Source: Streptosporangium amethystogenes (GTDB lineage: Bacteria; Actinomycetota; Actinomycetes; Streptosporangiales; Streptosporangiaceae). Taken from it: 20,381 nt of DNA. Made by a program: the position numbers and the translations under genes. Location: assembly GCF_000721075.1 (NCBI RefSeq), contig NZ_JOEQ01000059.1, positions 1-20,381 of the forward strand, read 5' to 3'. Shown here in pieces: positions 8,208 to 15,324 of this stretch (its first letter is position 1; the number at the start of each line of letters is the position of its first letter). A model generated the notes under the pieces. It did not search any database and was not told the origin of the DNA. It saw nothing but the letters and a program-made list of their open reading frames with translations.

Positions 8208-9325
8208 GACGGGGTTCGTGTCGTGAGGGTGCCGGAGCGACGAGGCACCGCGCCCTCGACCTCGTCGTAGGAACGGCGGCCCCAGGACATCCGGGTCCAG
8301 CATTCGTCGGCCTGGGCGGGTCCTTCGACGGTCACCGGTTCGGCCGGCGGGGCGTCCCGGGCGAGCAGGTGACCGTTCTCGGCGAGCCAGGCGTCGTCGT
8401 ACACCGTGGCCTGGTAGCGGTAGCCCTCGTCGGGGAGCATCACGACGCACTGCTCGTCGGGGTGGCGCTCCGCGTACCACAGGGCGACCAGGTAGGCGGC
8501 GCCGCTGGTGGGCCCCTGGAAGAGGGCGTGTCGGGCGTGCAGGGCACGGGTGTGGGCGTACACCTCGGCGGGCGAGCACCAGTGGACCTCGTCGAAGACA
8601 CTGTGGTCGAGGTTGGACGGCCACAGGCTGTTGCCCATGCCCCGTAGCCCACGCGGCCCGTCTGGCTGGCCGAACAACACGCTGTGGTGGCTGTCGACGC
8701 CGATGGCGCGGGTGTGCGGCGTGTGTTCGCGCAGGCCGCGCACGGTACCGCACATGGAGCCGCCGGAGCCGACCGGGCCGACGACGCAGTCGACCGTGCC
8801 CAGGGTGTGGGAAAGCTGCTCGACGACCACCCCGTACGAGCGCGGGTTGTCGGGGTTGCTGTACTGCTCGGGGCAGAAGGTGTCGGGCAGTTCGGCCCGG
8901 ATCTCGGCGAGCCTGCGCAGCCGCGCCTCCTGGAACCCGCCGACGGCGGCGGGTTCCGGGCAGATCTCGACCCTCGCCCCGAGTCCGGTGAGCCTGCGGT
9001 ACAGGTTCGCGTCGATGGCGGGATCGCTGACCAGGATCAGCCGACGCCTCATCAGCGCCGCCTGCATCGCCAGGGCGAGGCCGAAGGTTCCCGAAGTCGT
9101 CTCCACGATCACCGTGTCGGGGCCCAGCTCACCGCGTTCGTCGGCCTGCCGGAGGATGTACGTGGCAGGCAGCAGTTTCATCAGGGTGAAGACCGCGCCG
9201 TACAGGTTGGGGCCGAGCCGGATGAGGCGTGGCATCATCTGAGCATCGGTGATCGAATGGTATGTCCCGGTCATCACCGGCATGAGAGAACTCCCGTGGG
9301 CCCGGAGTGGACGATAATTGATCAT
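8204..9325 (-). CDS. Cysteine-synthase-like PLP enzyme (beta-replacement, diamino-acid synthesis)
   Basis: 373 residues of fold-type II PLP enzymes (CysK/SbnA-like). The likely PLP lysine is K50 in TLMKLLPATYI. ETTSGTFGLALA (75-86) is the substrate-binding TSGN-type loop, GPVGSGGSMCG (183-193) the PLP-phosphate glycine loop, and FQGPTSGAA (269-277) the late conserved motif. The lysine lacks the usual S.KDR context of cysteine synthases, so ordinary cysteine synthesis is unlikely. Between a Thr/Ser kinase and an argininosuccinate-lyase-like enzyme it probably replaces the activated beta-oxygen with the amino group of aspartate (SbnA does the analogous reaction with glutamate). The ATG at 9325 overlaps the upstream stop (ATGA). 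An internal ATG at 9283, with GGGAG at 9291-9295 placed 7 nt ahead, would give a 359-residue protein that starts closer to where family members start; both are possible. Confidence 0.87.
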   Translation of the reverse strand: MINYRPLRAHGSSLMPVMTGTYHSITDAQMMPRLIRLGPNLYGAVFTLMKLLPATYILRQADERGELGPDTVIVETTSGTFGLALAMQAALMRRRLILVSDPAIDANLYRRLTGLGARVEICPEPAAVGGFQEARLRRLAEIRAELPDTFCPEQYSNPDNPRSYGVVVEQLSHTLGTVDCVVGPVGSGGSMCGTVRGLREHTPHTRAIGVDSHHSVLFGQPDGPRGLRGMGNSLWPSNLDHSVFDEVHWCSPAEVYAHTRALHARHALFQGPTSGAAYLVALWYAERHPDEQCVVMLPDEGYRYQATVYDDAWLAENGHLLARDAPPAEPVTVEGPAQADECWTRMSWGRRSYDEVEGAVPRRSGTLTTRTPS

Positions 9326-11811
9326 GGGCGGACCTGCGCCCTGACGAAACGTGCCAGCCTCGCCGCCCCGTCCTCGATCCGCGCGTGCGGCAGATAGCTG
9401 ACGGACAGCCGGATGCCGTGGTCCCCGCCCCCTTCGGGATAGAAGTAGGACATCGGCGTCCAAATGACTCCAAACTCCTCCGCCGAACGCACCAGCGCCG
9501 CCTCGTCCGCCCGAAACGGGACGCCGAGGGTGAGGAAGAAGCCTCCGCTGGGCTCGTTCCAGCGGACACCGAGTGCCGCGCGTTCGTCCTGCGGGAAGTG
9601 CCGTTCGAGCTGCCTCAACATGATCCGCATCGCGTTCCCGTAGTGCTCGGCCGCCTTGCCGTTGAACTCCGAGGTCCGCCCGCCGGCGGCGAGGAGCATG
9701 CCCGCCACCACCGCCTGGCTCACCGGTGAGGTGTTCACCGTCACCATGCTCTTGATCTTCGAGAGCTCGTCGGCCAGGAGGCCGGCGGCCCCGGCCCCGT
9801 CGGTGACGACCTGGTCCGCGACGGCGAAACCCACCCGGGCGCCCGGGAGGAGGGTCTTGGCGAACGAGCCCAGATGGACGACCCTGCGGGCGCGGTCGAG
9901 GGACTTGAGGGTCGGCAACCGGTTCCCCTGGCTGACCATGCGGTACGGGCTGTCCTCCAGGATCAGGATGTCCTGGCGGTCCGCCAGGTCGAGGATCTCC
10001 CGGCGCGTCTCCAGAGACATGGTTTCGCCGGAGGGATTGGAATGGTCGGGAACCACGTAGAAGGCGCGGGGCCGGCGGCCTCGTGCCCGCTCCGCGCGGA
10101 TCGCCGCCTCCAGATCGGCACAGCTGAATCCGTCCTCCCCCTCCTCGACCGCGGCCGGTACGACGTCGAGCACCCGGGCGGCGCCGGTGATGCCCACGTA
10201 GCAGGGGCTGGAGACCAGGAGCACGTCATCCGGGCCCGAGATGAGCGCCCGCACGGCGAGGAGTATCGCCTCCTGGGCTCCGACGGTGACCACGATGGAC
10301 TCGGGCGGCACGTCGATGCCCTCGTCCTTGAGCAGTGAGTCGGCGATCAGCTCGCGGATCTGCCCGCTGGTCGGGCCGTACTGGTAGACCGCGGAGCGGA
10401 TCTGGCCGGGTGTGGCCCCGCTCGCCTCCAGATGGTCCAGGTAGCGGCGCACATAGGTGAAGATCTGCTCGGTCTCGAAGAAGCCCTCGTTCGGCCTGCC
10501 CGGCGCGAACGATATCGCCTCCGGATAGCGATGGGTGATCTCGTTGAGAAAGTTCATCGTGTCCAGCAGCGGATCGGAGACACTGCCGTGCAGGTCCTCC
10601 TTCCGCAGCACGAAGCCGCCCGGGACGGTCGCCGACGCCGGGAGCGGGACCGGGACCGGCGGCGCGAAGCCACTTCGAGCCGTCGTCGACGCCGGGATCG
10701 GCGGCGCGGGCACCGTAGCGGGCGGTTCGGCGAACCTCGCCTGTGATCGGACGAGTTCCGGGCCGGCTTCGGAGACCGAACGGGTACCGGTCAGCGTCAT
10801 CGCCTCCGCCAGCTCGTCGACGACGATCCGCAGCACACGCTCCACCCCCTCCTGCCGCCCCACGGCCAGTCCATGCAGCACCGGGCGGCCCAGGAGCACC
10901 GCGTCCGCGCCCGTCGCGAGGGCCGCGAGGACGTCGACACCGCGGCGGATCCCGCCGTCCAGGAGCACAGGGCGGTCTCCCCCGACCGTTGCCGCGATCT
11001 CGGGCAGCACGTCGAGCGTCGCCGGGGCGCCGTCGAACTGACGACCGCCGTGGTTGGACACCACGATGCCGTCGACGCCCGAGGCGATCGCCTGCCGCGC
11101 GTCGGCGGCCGTCATAACGCCCTTCACCAGCACCGGAAGCGAGCTGACCGAACGCAGCCACTCGATCACGGACCAGTCGAGGGACGGGTCGAACTCGGCG
11201 AGCGCGTGGCCACTGGGCGAGGAGAAGTCTCCGCCGGCCAGGTTGGCCGGCCCGATTCCCGGCGGCAGCCTGAAGGCGTTGCGCACGTCGCGCAGCCGGC
11301 GGCCGAGCCGGGGCGCGTCCACGGTGAGGACCAGAGCCTCGAAACCCGCCTGCTCGGCCTGCTCGATGAGCCGCCGCGTCGTGGAGCGGTCGCGGAAGCA
11401 GTACACCTGGAGCCAGAGCGGGCCGCGGGTGGCCGCGGCGATGTCCTTGAAGGTCCGGCTCGCGAAGGTGCTCACGATGAACGGGACTCCCGCCGGGTCC
11501 GCGGCGCGGGCCGTGGCGCACTCCCCCTCCGGATGGGCCAGGGCGTGATAGGCCATCGGTGCGATGCCCACCGGCGCCGACCACGTCCGGCCGAGGATCA
11601 CGGTCCGGGTGTCGGGGAGGCCTGCGCCGGTCAGCACCCGCTGCCGCAGCCGGGCCTCCTCGAATGCCCGGAGGTTCGCCGCGAGCGTTCGTTCCTCCCC
11701 TGCTCCTCCCGCCAGGAAGTCCCAGACGGGAGGGTCGAAGCGCGTCCGGGCCGCGGCCTCGTAGTCGGCCAGGGTGAGCAGGCTCGCGGTGGTGGAGCCG
11801 ATGACGCTCAT
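9322..11811 (-). CDS. Hydroxymandelate oxidase - 4-hydroxyphenylglycine aminotransferase fusion
   Basis: 829 residues in two enzymes. Residues 1-355 form an FMN-dependent alpha-hydroxy-acid oxidase: LVKGVMTAADA (228-238, FMN-contacting K230), SNHGGRQFDG (252-261, catalytic H254 and substrate R257) and DGGIRRG (285-291). Residues about 400-829 form a fold-type I PLP aminotransferase: NPSGETMS (592-599), DSPYRM (620-625), and GSFAKTLLPGARVGF (648-662) with PLP lysine K652. A Pro/Ala-rich linker (about 360-400) joins them. Known Hmo oxidises 4-hydroxymandelate to 4-hydroxybenzoylformate, and HpgT transaminates this to Hpg, usually with tyrosine as donor, which regenerates 4-hydroxyphenylpyruvate for HmaS. 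The start ATG overlaps the hmaS stop (ATGA). The frame is continuous through the linker with no sign of frameshift, so this is a true fusion. To my recollection similar fusions exist in other Hpg clusters. Confidence 0.92.
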   Translation of the reverse strand: MSVIGSTTASLLTLADYEAAARTRFDPPVWDFLAGGAGEERTLAANLRAFEEARLRQRVLTGAGLPDTRTVILGRTWSAPVGIAPMAYHALAHPEGECATARAADPAGVPFIVSTFASRTFKDIAAATRGPLWLQVYCFRDRSTTRRLIEQAEQAGFEALVLTVDAPRLGRRLRDVRNAFRLPPGIGPANLAGGDFSSPSGHALAEFDPSLDWSVIEWLRSVSSLPVLVKGVMTAADARQAIASGVDGIVVSNHGGRQFDGAPATLDVLPEIAATVGGDRPVLLDGGIRRGVDVLAALATGADAVLLGRPVLHGLAVGRQEGVERVLRIVVDELAEAMTLTGTRSVSEAGPELVRSQARFAEPPATVPAPPIPASTTARSGFAPPVPVPLPASATVPGGFVLRKEDLHGSVSDPLLDTMNFLNEITHRYPEAISFAPGRPNEGFFETEQIFTYVRRYLDHLEASGATPGQIRSAVYQYGPTSGQIRELIADSLLKDEGIDVPPESIVVTVGAQEAILLAVRALISGPDDVLLVSSPCYVGITGAARVLDVVPAAVEEGEDGFSCADLEAAIRAERARGRRPRAFYVVPDHSNPSGETMSLETRREILDLADRQDILILEDSPYRMVSQGNRLPTLKSLDRARRVVHLGSFAKTLLPGARVGFAVADQVVTDGAGAAGLLADELSKIKSMVTVNTSPVSQAVVAGMLLAAGGRTSEFNGKAAEHYGNAMRIMLRQLERHFPQDERAALGVRWNEPSGGFFLTLGVPFRADEAALVRSAEEFGVIWTPMSYFYPEGGGDHGIRLSVSYLPHARIEDGAARLARFVRAQVRP

Positions 11812-12830
11812 CCGACGATCAGCTGGTCACGCTGTACCGCTTCGTACAGGGCCCGGATGTTGGCACTGCCGAATCCCCGCGAGCCTCGGCGCTGGATGAG
11901 TTCGAAGAAGAGCGTGTTGCGCTGGTATGGCGAACGGGTGAACAGCTGCAGCAGATAGCCCCACTCGTCGCGGTCGGCCAGCACCTGCCCGGCCCTGAGG
12001 CCGGTGATCTCCTCCTGCAGGTCGGCGAACCGCTCTGTGAGCAGGTCGTAGTACGTGCTCGGCGTGCTGAGGAACTCCACACCGCGCTCCCGGAACTCCC
12101 ATACCGCGGGGATGATCTCCTCGACGCGGAACGCGAGGTGCTGGACCCCCTCGCCGCCGTTCCGCTCCAGGAACGCGTCGAGCTGCCCGGGCTCCTTCTC
12201 GGGGTCCGGCGCGACCAGGGTGAATATGACGCGCTCGGACTCGGACCGTACGACGATCGAGTCCATCGCCTGGCCGCCGACGGCCACATACTCCGAGGAG
12301 AAGCGGGAGAATCCGAAGGCCTTCCGGTAGAAGTCTGCGCGGTCCGCCAGGCTGCCTCCTCTCAGGCAGATCGCGACATGGTCCAGAAGCTGGATCCGGC
12401 CCACCGGCCCCCCGGACGTCTCCGGCTCCACGACCCAGGCCCGGCCCGGGGGCAGCTCGCCCGCGGGTCTCCCGGCCGCCGGGAGGAGGGTGTGGGAGAC
12501 GTCACCGAACCCGGACACGACCGCCGTGCCCGGAGTGGAGCCGGTCACCCTGGCTCCGGCCGTCACCGCCGCATCACGGGTCGCCGCCACGTCGTCGCAG
12601 GTCATCGCGATATCGGCGACGCCGTCTCCGTGTTCGTCCAGGAACTTCCAGATTCCCCGGCCCGAGGTGACGACCAGCTGCACTTTGCCCTGCCGCAGCA
12701 GCGACGAACTCCTGTCGGTCTCCACGGAATCCGCGACCCTCGTGAAGCCCATGGCGGAGACGAAGTGGTCGACGGTGGAAACCTGGTCTTTCGTGTACAA
12801 CTCGACGTAGGCAATGTCGTGCACGGCCAC
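11808..12830 (-). CDS. hmaS: 4-Hydroxymandelate synthase
   Basis: A 340-residue non-haem iron dioxygenase of the 4-hydroxyphenylpyruvate dioxygenase (HPPD) fold. The iron triad is visible: H151 (LLDHVAI), H231 (VQHLAF) and E310 (FFELIQRRG). All three are shifted by the same 10 residues from the H161/H241/E320 triad of characterised HmaS. HmaS converts 4-hydroxyphenylpyruvate to (S)-4-hydroxymandelate, the first step to Hpg. HPPD (tyrosine catabolism) has the same fold and ligands; HmaS is chosen because the next gene, overlapping by ATGA, encodes hydroxymandelate oxidase and Hpg aminotransferase. The GTG start at 12830 is supported by a full AGGAGG 7 nt upstream. It follows the CmlA-like gene after a 69-nt gap. 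Confidence 0.93.
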   Translation of the reverse strand: MAVHDIAYVELYTKDQVSTVDHFVSAMGFTRVADSVETDRSSSLLRQGKVQLVVTSGRGIWKFLDEHGDGVADIAMTCDDVAATRDAAVTAGARVTGSTPGTAVVSGFGDVSHTLLPAAGRPAGELPPGRAWVVEPETSGGPVGRIQLLDHVAICLRGGSLADRADFYRKAFGFSRFSSEYVAVGGQAMDSIVVRSESERVIFTLVAPDPEKEPGQLDAFLERNGGEGVQHLAFRVEEIIPAVWEFRERGVEFLSTPSTYYDLLTERFADLQEEITGLRAGQVLADRDEWGYLLQLFTRSPYQRNTLFFELIQRRGSRGFGSANIRALYEAVQRDQLIVG

Positions 12831-12837
12831 CGAGGTG

Positions 12838-12843
12838 CCTCCT
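12838..12843 (-). promoter_or_regulatory. Consensus ribosome binding site of hmaS
   Basis: Perfect AGGAGG, 7 nt before the GTG at 12830. It fixes that start, and as the strongest site between hmaS and the kinase it probably drives translation of the coupled genes that follow. Confidence 0.75.
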
Positions 12844-12899
12844 CAAAGGGCTAGTAGCCACATGTCGGTTCTTGTCAGGATTCGGCCGGGATCATCTCG

Positions 12900-14483
12900 C
12901 TACCAACGCCACTCCTGCTGCTTGAAGAGGTGACCGGCCTTGATGTCGCGGTCCGCGCACCAGGTCATGAACTCTTCGATCTGCTTGATCTGGTAGGTGT
13001 CCTCGGTGTAGGTGGTGGCCATGACGTGGCCGAGCCAGTCCTCCTCGCCCATGGCGTAGACGTAGGCCTCGGACGCGCCCAGCTCGGTCATGATCGCGGC
13101 AGCCTGCTCGGCGTTCGAGCCGGAGAGCTTGCGCGAGTTGCTCATCTTCTTGGTGACCGGGATGGTGAGCAGCGCCTGGTAGAGCCAGGTCAGCGGCGCA
13201 CCATCGCACTCCATCCCCAGGAAGGCGTAGTCGGCCTTGCCCAGGTGTCCCTTGACGTAGCGGTAGAGCAGCGGGTCGATACCCGAGGAGTCGGCGCCGA
13301 TGAAGATCTTCTTGCCGGCCAGCTCGGCCCAGTAGGTCGACTTGGCGCGGATGTCCAGGTCGCAGTGCTCGCCGAGGAAGGGGGTGGCCGTGACCTTGCC
13401 GCCGGGGAACTCCACCTCGTCGAAGTCGTCGACCTCGATGACGGGGAAGCCCTGGTTCTTGAGCATCAGCGCGATCGACGGGTCGGCCAGGTTGCCACGC
13501 GAGTAGCGCGGCACCACGATCGCCCCGATCCGGCCCTGCAGCTGCAACAACGTCTCGAAGACGATGTGGTCCTGGTGACCGTGGGTGATCAGGACGAGGT
13601 CGATGAAGTCCGGCAGGTCGTCCAGCGTGTACCGGTCGCCCGCGGTGCTGTCCGCGCTGATGAACGGATCGGTGACGATGGCGGCCTGGGGGGTCTGCAG
13701 GACCAGGCAGGCATGGCCGAAGTAGCGGATCCTGCCGCCGGCCTCGATGTGCCGGTCCGGCGCCAGGCTGGGCTTGGTGCTGAGCATGCCGGACAGCCGC
13801 TTCGCCTGGACGTCGTCGAGGCCCAGCACGTCGCGCAGGTGGTTCAGCGTGGTCGGACGGACACGGGTCTTGAACAGTTCCGCGAGGCCCTCGTGGCGGA
13901 ACGGGATATCGAGCTCCAGCACGTCGGGCGAGGTGAGCCGCGGCGTGCTCAGGATGAACGGGCGTTCGATGCCGGTCTCGAAGGACAGCTGCACCGATTG
14001 GCGTGCTTCGGTGTAGGCGTCGCTCTTGTAGACCAGGGGCTCCATGAAGCGCATCTGCGCCTGGTTGTCGGTGTCGTACGCGAGTTCGACCAGGCCGCCC
14101 AGTTCCGGGGGGAGTTTCGGGTAGAGCGGGGTGAGGTCGAAGCCGGTGGCGTTCGCCCGCAGCAGCTCCTGGCCGGCGGCGATCGCCTCGGCGAAGCGCA
14201 GCATGTCGGCCCGGTCCCGCTTGATCGTGGCGAGCAGGTCGCGCACCTCCTCGGCGCGCTCCTCCGGGATGTTGATGAAGTAACCGCCGCGCAGCTCCGG
14301 ATTGTTGCTGGCCGCCACGTGCACCTGCGGGGACTGCAGATATGACTCGAGCAGCGGTACGTGCAGGAACGCGAGATTCATCGACGCCTGTACCGGCGCG
14401 ACCGTATGCGGTTGCGCGATGAACCGGTCAACCAGCGGCTCAATTATGACCTTCGACCGCAGAAAAAACTGCTCGTCCGTCAT
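12900..14483 (-). CDS. CmlA-like di-iron beta-hydroxylase (metallo-beta-lactamase fold)
   Basis: 527 residues. The C-terminal half has a metallo-beta-lactamase fold: THGHQDH (H301, H303, D305, H306), GEHCDL (E372, H373) and IGADS (D398). The N-terminal 250 residues are not found in ordinary hydrolases. Length, two-part layout and ligand pattern match CmlA, the di-iron oxygenase that beta-hydroxylates aminoacyl-PCP in chloramphenicol synthesis (about 532 residues; ligands near H305/H307/D309/H310, E377, D403 as I recall them). In particular a glutamate takes the place of the usual third-motif histidine. Relatives act in teicoplanin and ramoplanin-type pathways. Its likely partner is the stand-alone A-PCP-TE of the same operon. 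GGGAGG at 14491-14496, 7 nt before the ATG, sets the start; the open frame extends upstream to 14756 but that part looks non-coding. First gene of the operon. Confidence 0.85.
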   Translation of the reverse strand: MTDEQFFLRSKVIIEPLVDRFIAQPHTVAPVQASMNLAFLHVPLLESYLQSPQVHVAASNNPELRGGYFINIPEERAEEVRDLLATIKRDRADMLRFAEAIAAGQELLRANATGFDLTPLYPKLPPELGGLVELAYDTDNQAQMRFMEPLVYKSDAYTEARQSVQLSFETGIERPFILSTPRLTSPDVLELDIPFRHEGLAELFKTRVRPTTLNHLRDVLGLDDVQAKRLSGMLSTKPSLAPDRHIEAGGRIRYFGHACLVLQTPQAAIVTDPFISADSTAGDRYTLDDLPDFIDLVLITHGHQDHIVFETLLQLQGRIGAIVVPRYSRGNLADPSIALMLKNQGFPVIEVDDFDEVEFPGGKVTATPFLGEHCDLDIRAKSTYWAELAGKKIFIGADSSGIDPLLYRYVKGHLGKADYAFLGMECDGAPLTWLYQALLTIPVTKKMSNSRKLSGSNAEQAAAIMTELGASEAYVYAMGEEDWLGHVMATTYTEDTYQIKQIEEFMTWCADRDIKAGHLFKQQEWRW

Positions 14484-14700
14484 CTGCGCCCCTCCCTTCG
14501 GGAAACCCGACAGCATCAAATGGTTCGGAATACGCCTACGCCCGTTTCCGGGGGTTGATTTCGAGGCGCCAGGAAGCGCACACCCGGCTCGTGGGGAACG
14601 GGTTGATATCCAGCACCAGGATGGCCCGGGGACGCTTGGTCGATCAATACTCGGAGGCGGCGCACAACTTGAGCACCGGTGAACGCCGTAAACCAGGGTT

Positions 14701-14719
14701 CCGCGGCCGACGGCCGCGG
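14701..14719. repeat. Perfect GC palindrome
   Basis: CCGCGGCCG, A, CGGCCGCGG: two exact 9-bp inverted arms around one base (8 bp with a 3-nt loop if folded). It lies 117 nt past the deacylase stop and 218 nt before the CmlA-like start. It could end the deacylase transcript or be part of a control region; the sequence does not decide. Confidence 0.5.
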
Positions 14720-14802
14720 GTGGCTTCGATTTCCGGATCGACCTGCGGGAACACATTCGGGCCAGAAAGGGGCGCGTGCCCGCGCCGGGCGGCGCGGGTG
14801 GA

Positions 14803-14831
14803 GTTCAACTGCGGCGACGCGGCAGTTGGAC
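14803..14831. promoter_or_regulatory. StrR-type operator
   Basis: GTTCAACTG at 14803-14811 and CAGTTGGAC at 14823-14831, separated by exactly 11 bp. This matches the StrR-family consensus GTTCGACTG-N11-CAGTCGAAC in half-site length, spacing and all but two bases (one per half-site). StrR-type activators (StrR, Bbr, Tei15*) control streptomycin and glycopeptide clusters, the latter also making Hpg. The site is about 320 bp ahead of the CmlA-like gene and 4 nt beyond the deacylase stop, so it most likely activates the eight-gene operon. No StrR-like gene is in this window. Confidence 0.75.
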
Positions 14832-14835
14832 AGCG

Positions 14836-15324
14836 TCACGCGGCTATCGGAGCGACGGTCGGTTTGGCCAGGGCGAGGTAGTCCGTGACGGACAGCGCGA
14901 CGGACATGTCGAGCCGTCCGACGTTGAAGTAGATCTCGTCGTGGACCAGCAGCCCGTCGTCCACGAGAAGGTCCAGGTCAGCAGAGAAGACGAACGGGGT
15001 GATGGCCCCGCTCACACTGCCCGCCAGGCGCTCGGCGACCTCACGGACGGCGAACGAGGCTTCACGGCCGCCGTACCGCTCGGCCAGGACACCCAGGTCG
15101 ACCTGACGGTTCCCCGGAACGACCGCGAGCACGTAGCGCCGGGAACGCCTGCCCGTCGCCACGCGGATCACGATGGATTTCGCCGCTTTTTCCAAGGGGT
15201 GCCGGCGCAGCCGGCTGGCCACTTCCGTACGCCCCTCGGGCTCATGCGGAATCATCCGGTAGGAAACCGAGCGAGACGCGAAAAGATCGGTCAACCGATG
15301 AAAGATATCGCGGTCGTCACTCAT
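14836..15324 (-). CDS. YbaK/ProX-type aminoacyl-tRNA deacylase-like protein
   Basis: A 162-residue single-domain protein of the YbaK/EbsC/ProXp family, which hydrolyses mischarged aminoacyl-tRNAs in trans. Seen in the sequence: EKAAKSIVIR (45-54) with the conserved lysine of the active-site region, RRYVLAVVPGNRQVDL (62-77), and GSVSGAITPF (102-111), matching the G...G...P loop that closes the pocket. Beside genes for unusual amino acids its likely role is to remove such an amino acid from tRNA, a form of self-protection comparable in idea to the fluorothreonyl-tRNA deacylase of Streptomyces cattleya; this is inference. The ATG at 15324 was chosen for GGAG at 15333-15336, 8 nt upstream; an in-frame start at 15342 is less likely. 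It stands alone, with non-coding DNA on both sides. Confidence 0.8.
   Translation of the reverse strand: MSDDRDIFHRLTDLFASRSVSYRMIPHEPEGRTEVASRLRRHPLEKAAKSIVIRVATGRRSRRYVLAVVPGNRQVDLGVLAERYGGREASFAVREVAERLAGSVSGAITPFVFSADLDLLVDDGLLVHDEIYFNVGRLDMSVALSVTDYLALAKPTVAPIAA

Larger units (their letters stand above)
14484..14835. other. Non-coding region upstream of the CmlA-to-kinase operon
   Basis: 352 bp without a credible gene and visibly richer in A/T than the surrounding coding DNA, especially 14500-14700. It holds the StrR-type operator (14803-14831), a 19-bp GC palindrome (14701-14719), a small hairpin GGCGCG-tgcc-CGCGCC (14771-14786) and the ribosome binding site of the CmlA-like gene. I could not identify a convincing -35/-10 pair on the - strand. 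Confidence 0.7.

Noticed and set aside
11808..12830. 4-Hydroxyphenylpyruvate dioxygenase of tyrosine breakdown
   Set aside because: Same fold and iron ligands, but translationally coupled to hydroxymandelate oxidase/Hpg aminotransferase, with no homogentisate genes.
12930..14345. Long open frames opposite to the real genes (for example + strand 12930-14345, 2153-3769, 5413-7437, 17523-19202)
   Set aside because: They lie exactly over genes with clear motifs on the - strand, have Arg/Gly/Ala/His-rich compositions, no recognisable motifs and no Shine-Dalgarno; they are an effect of high GC content.
12900..14483. Beta-lactam resistance by a metallo-beta-lactamase
   Set aside because: No signal peptide, large extra N-terminal domain, Glu in place of the third-motif His, and first gene of a biosynthetic operon; all favour a CmlA-type oxygenase.
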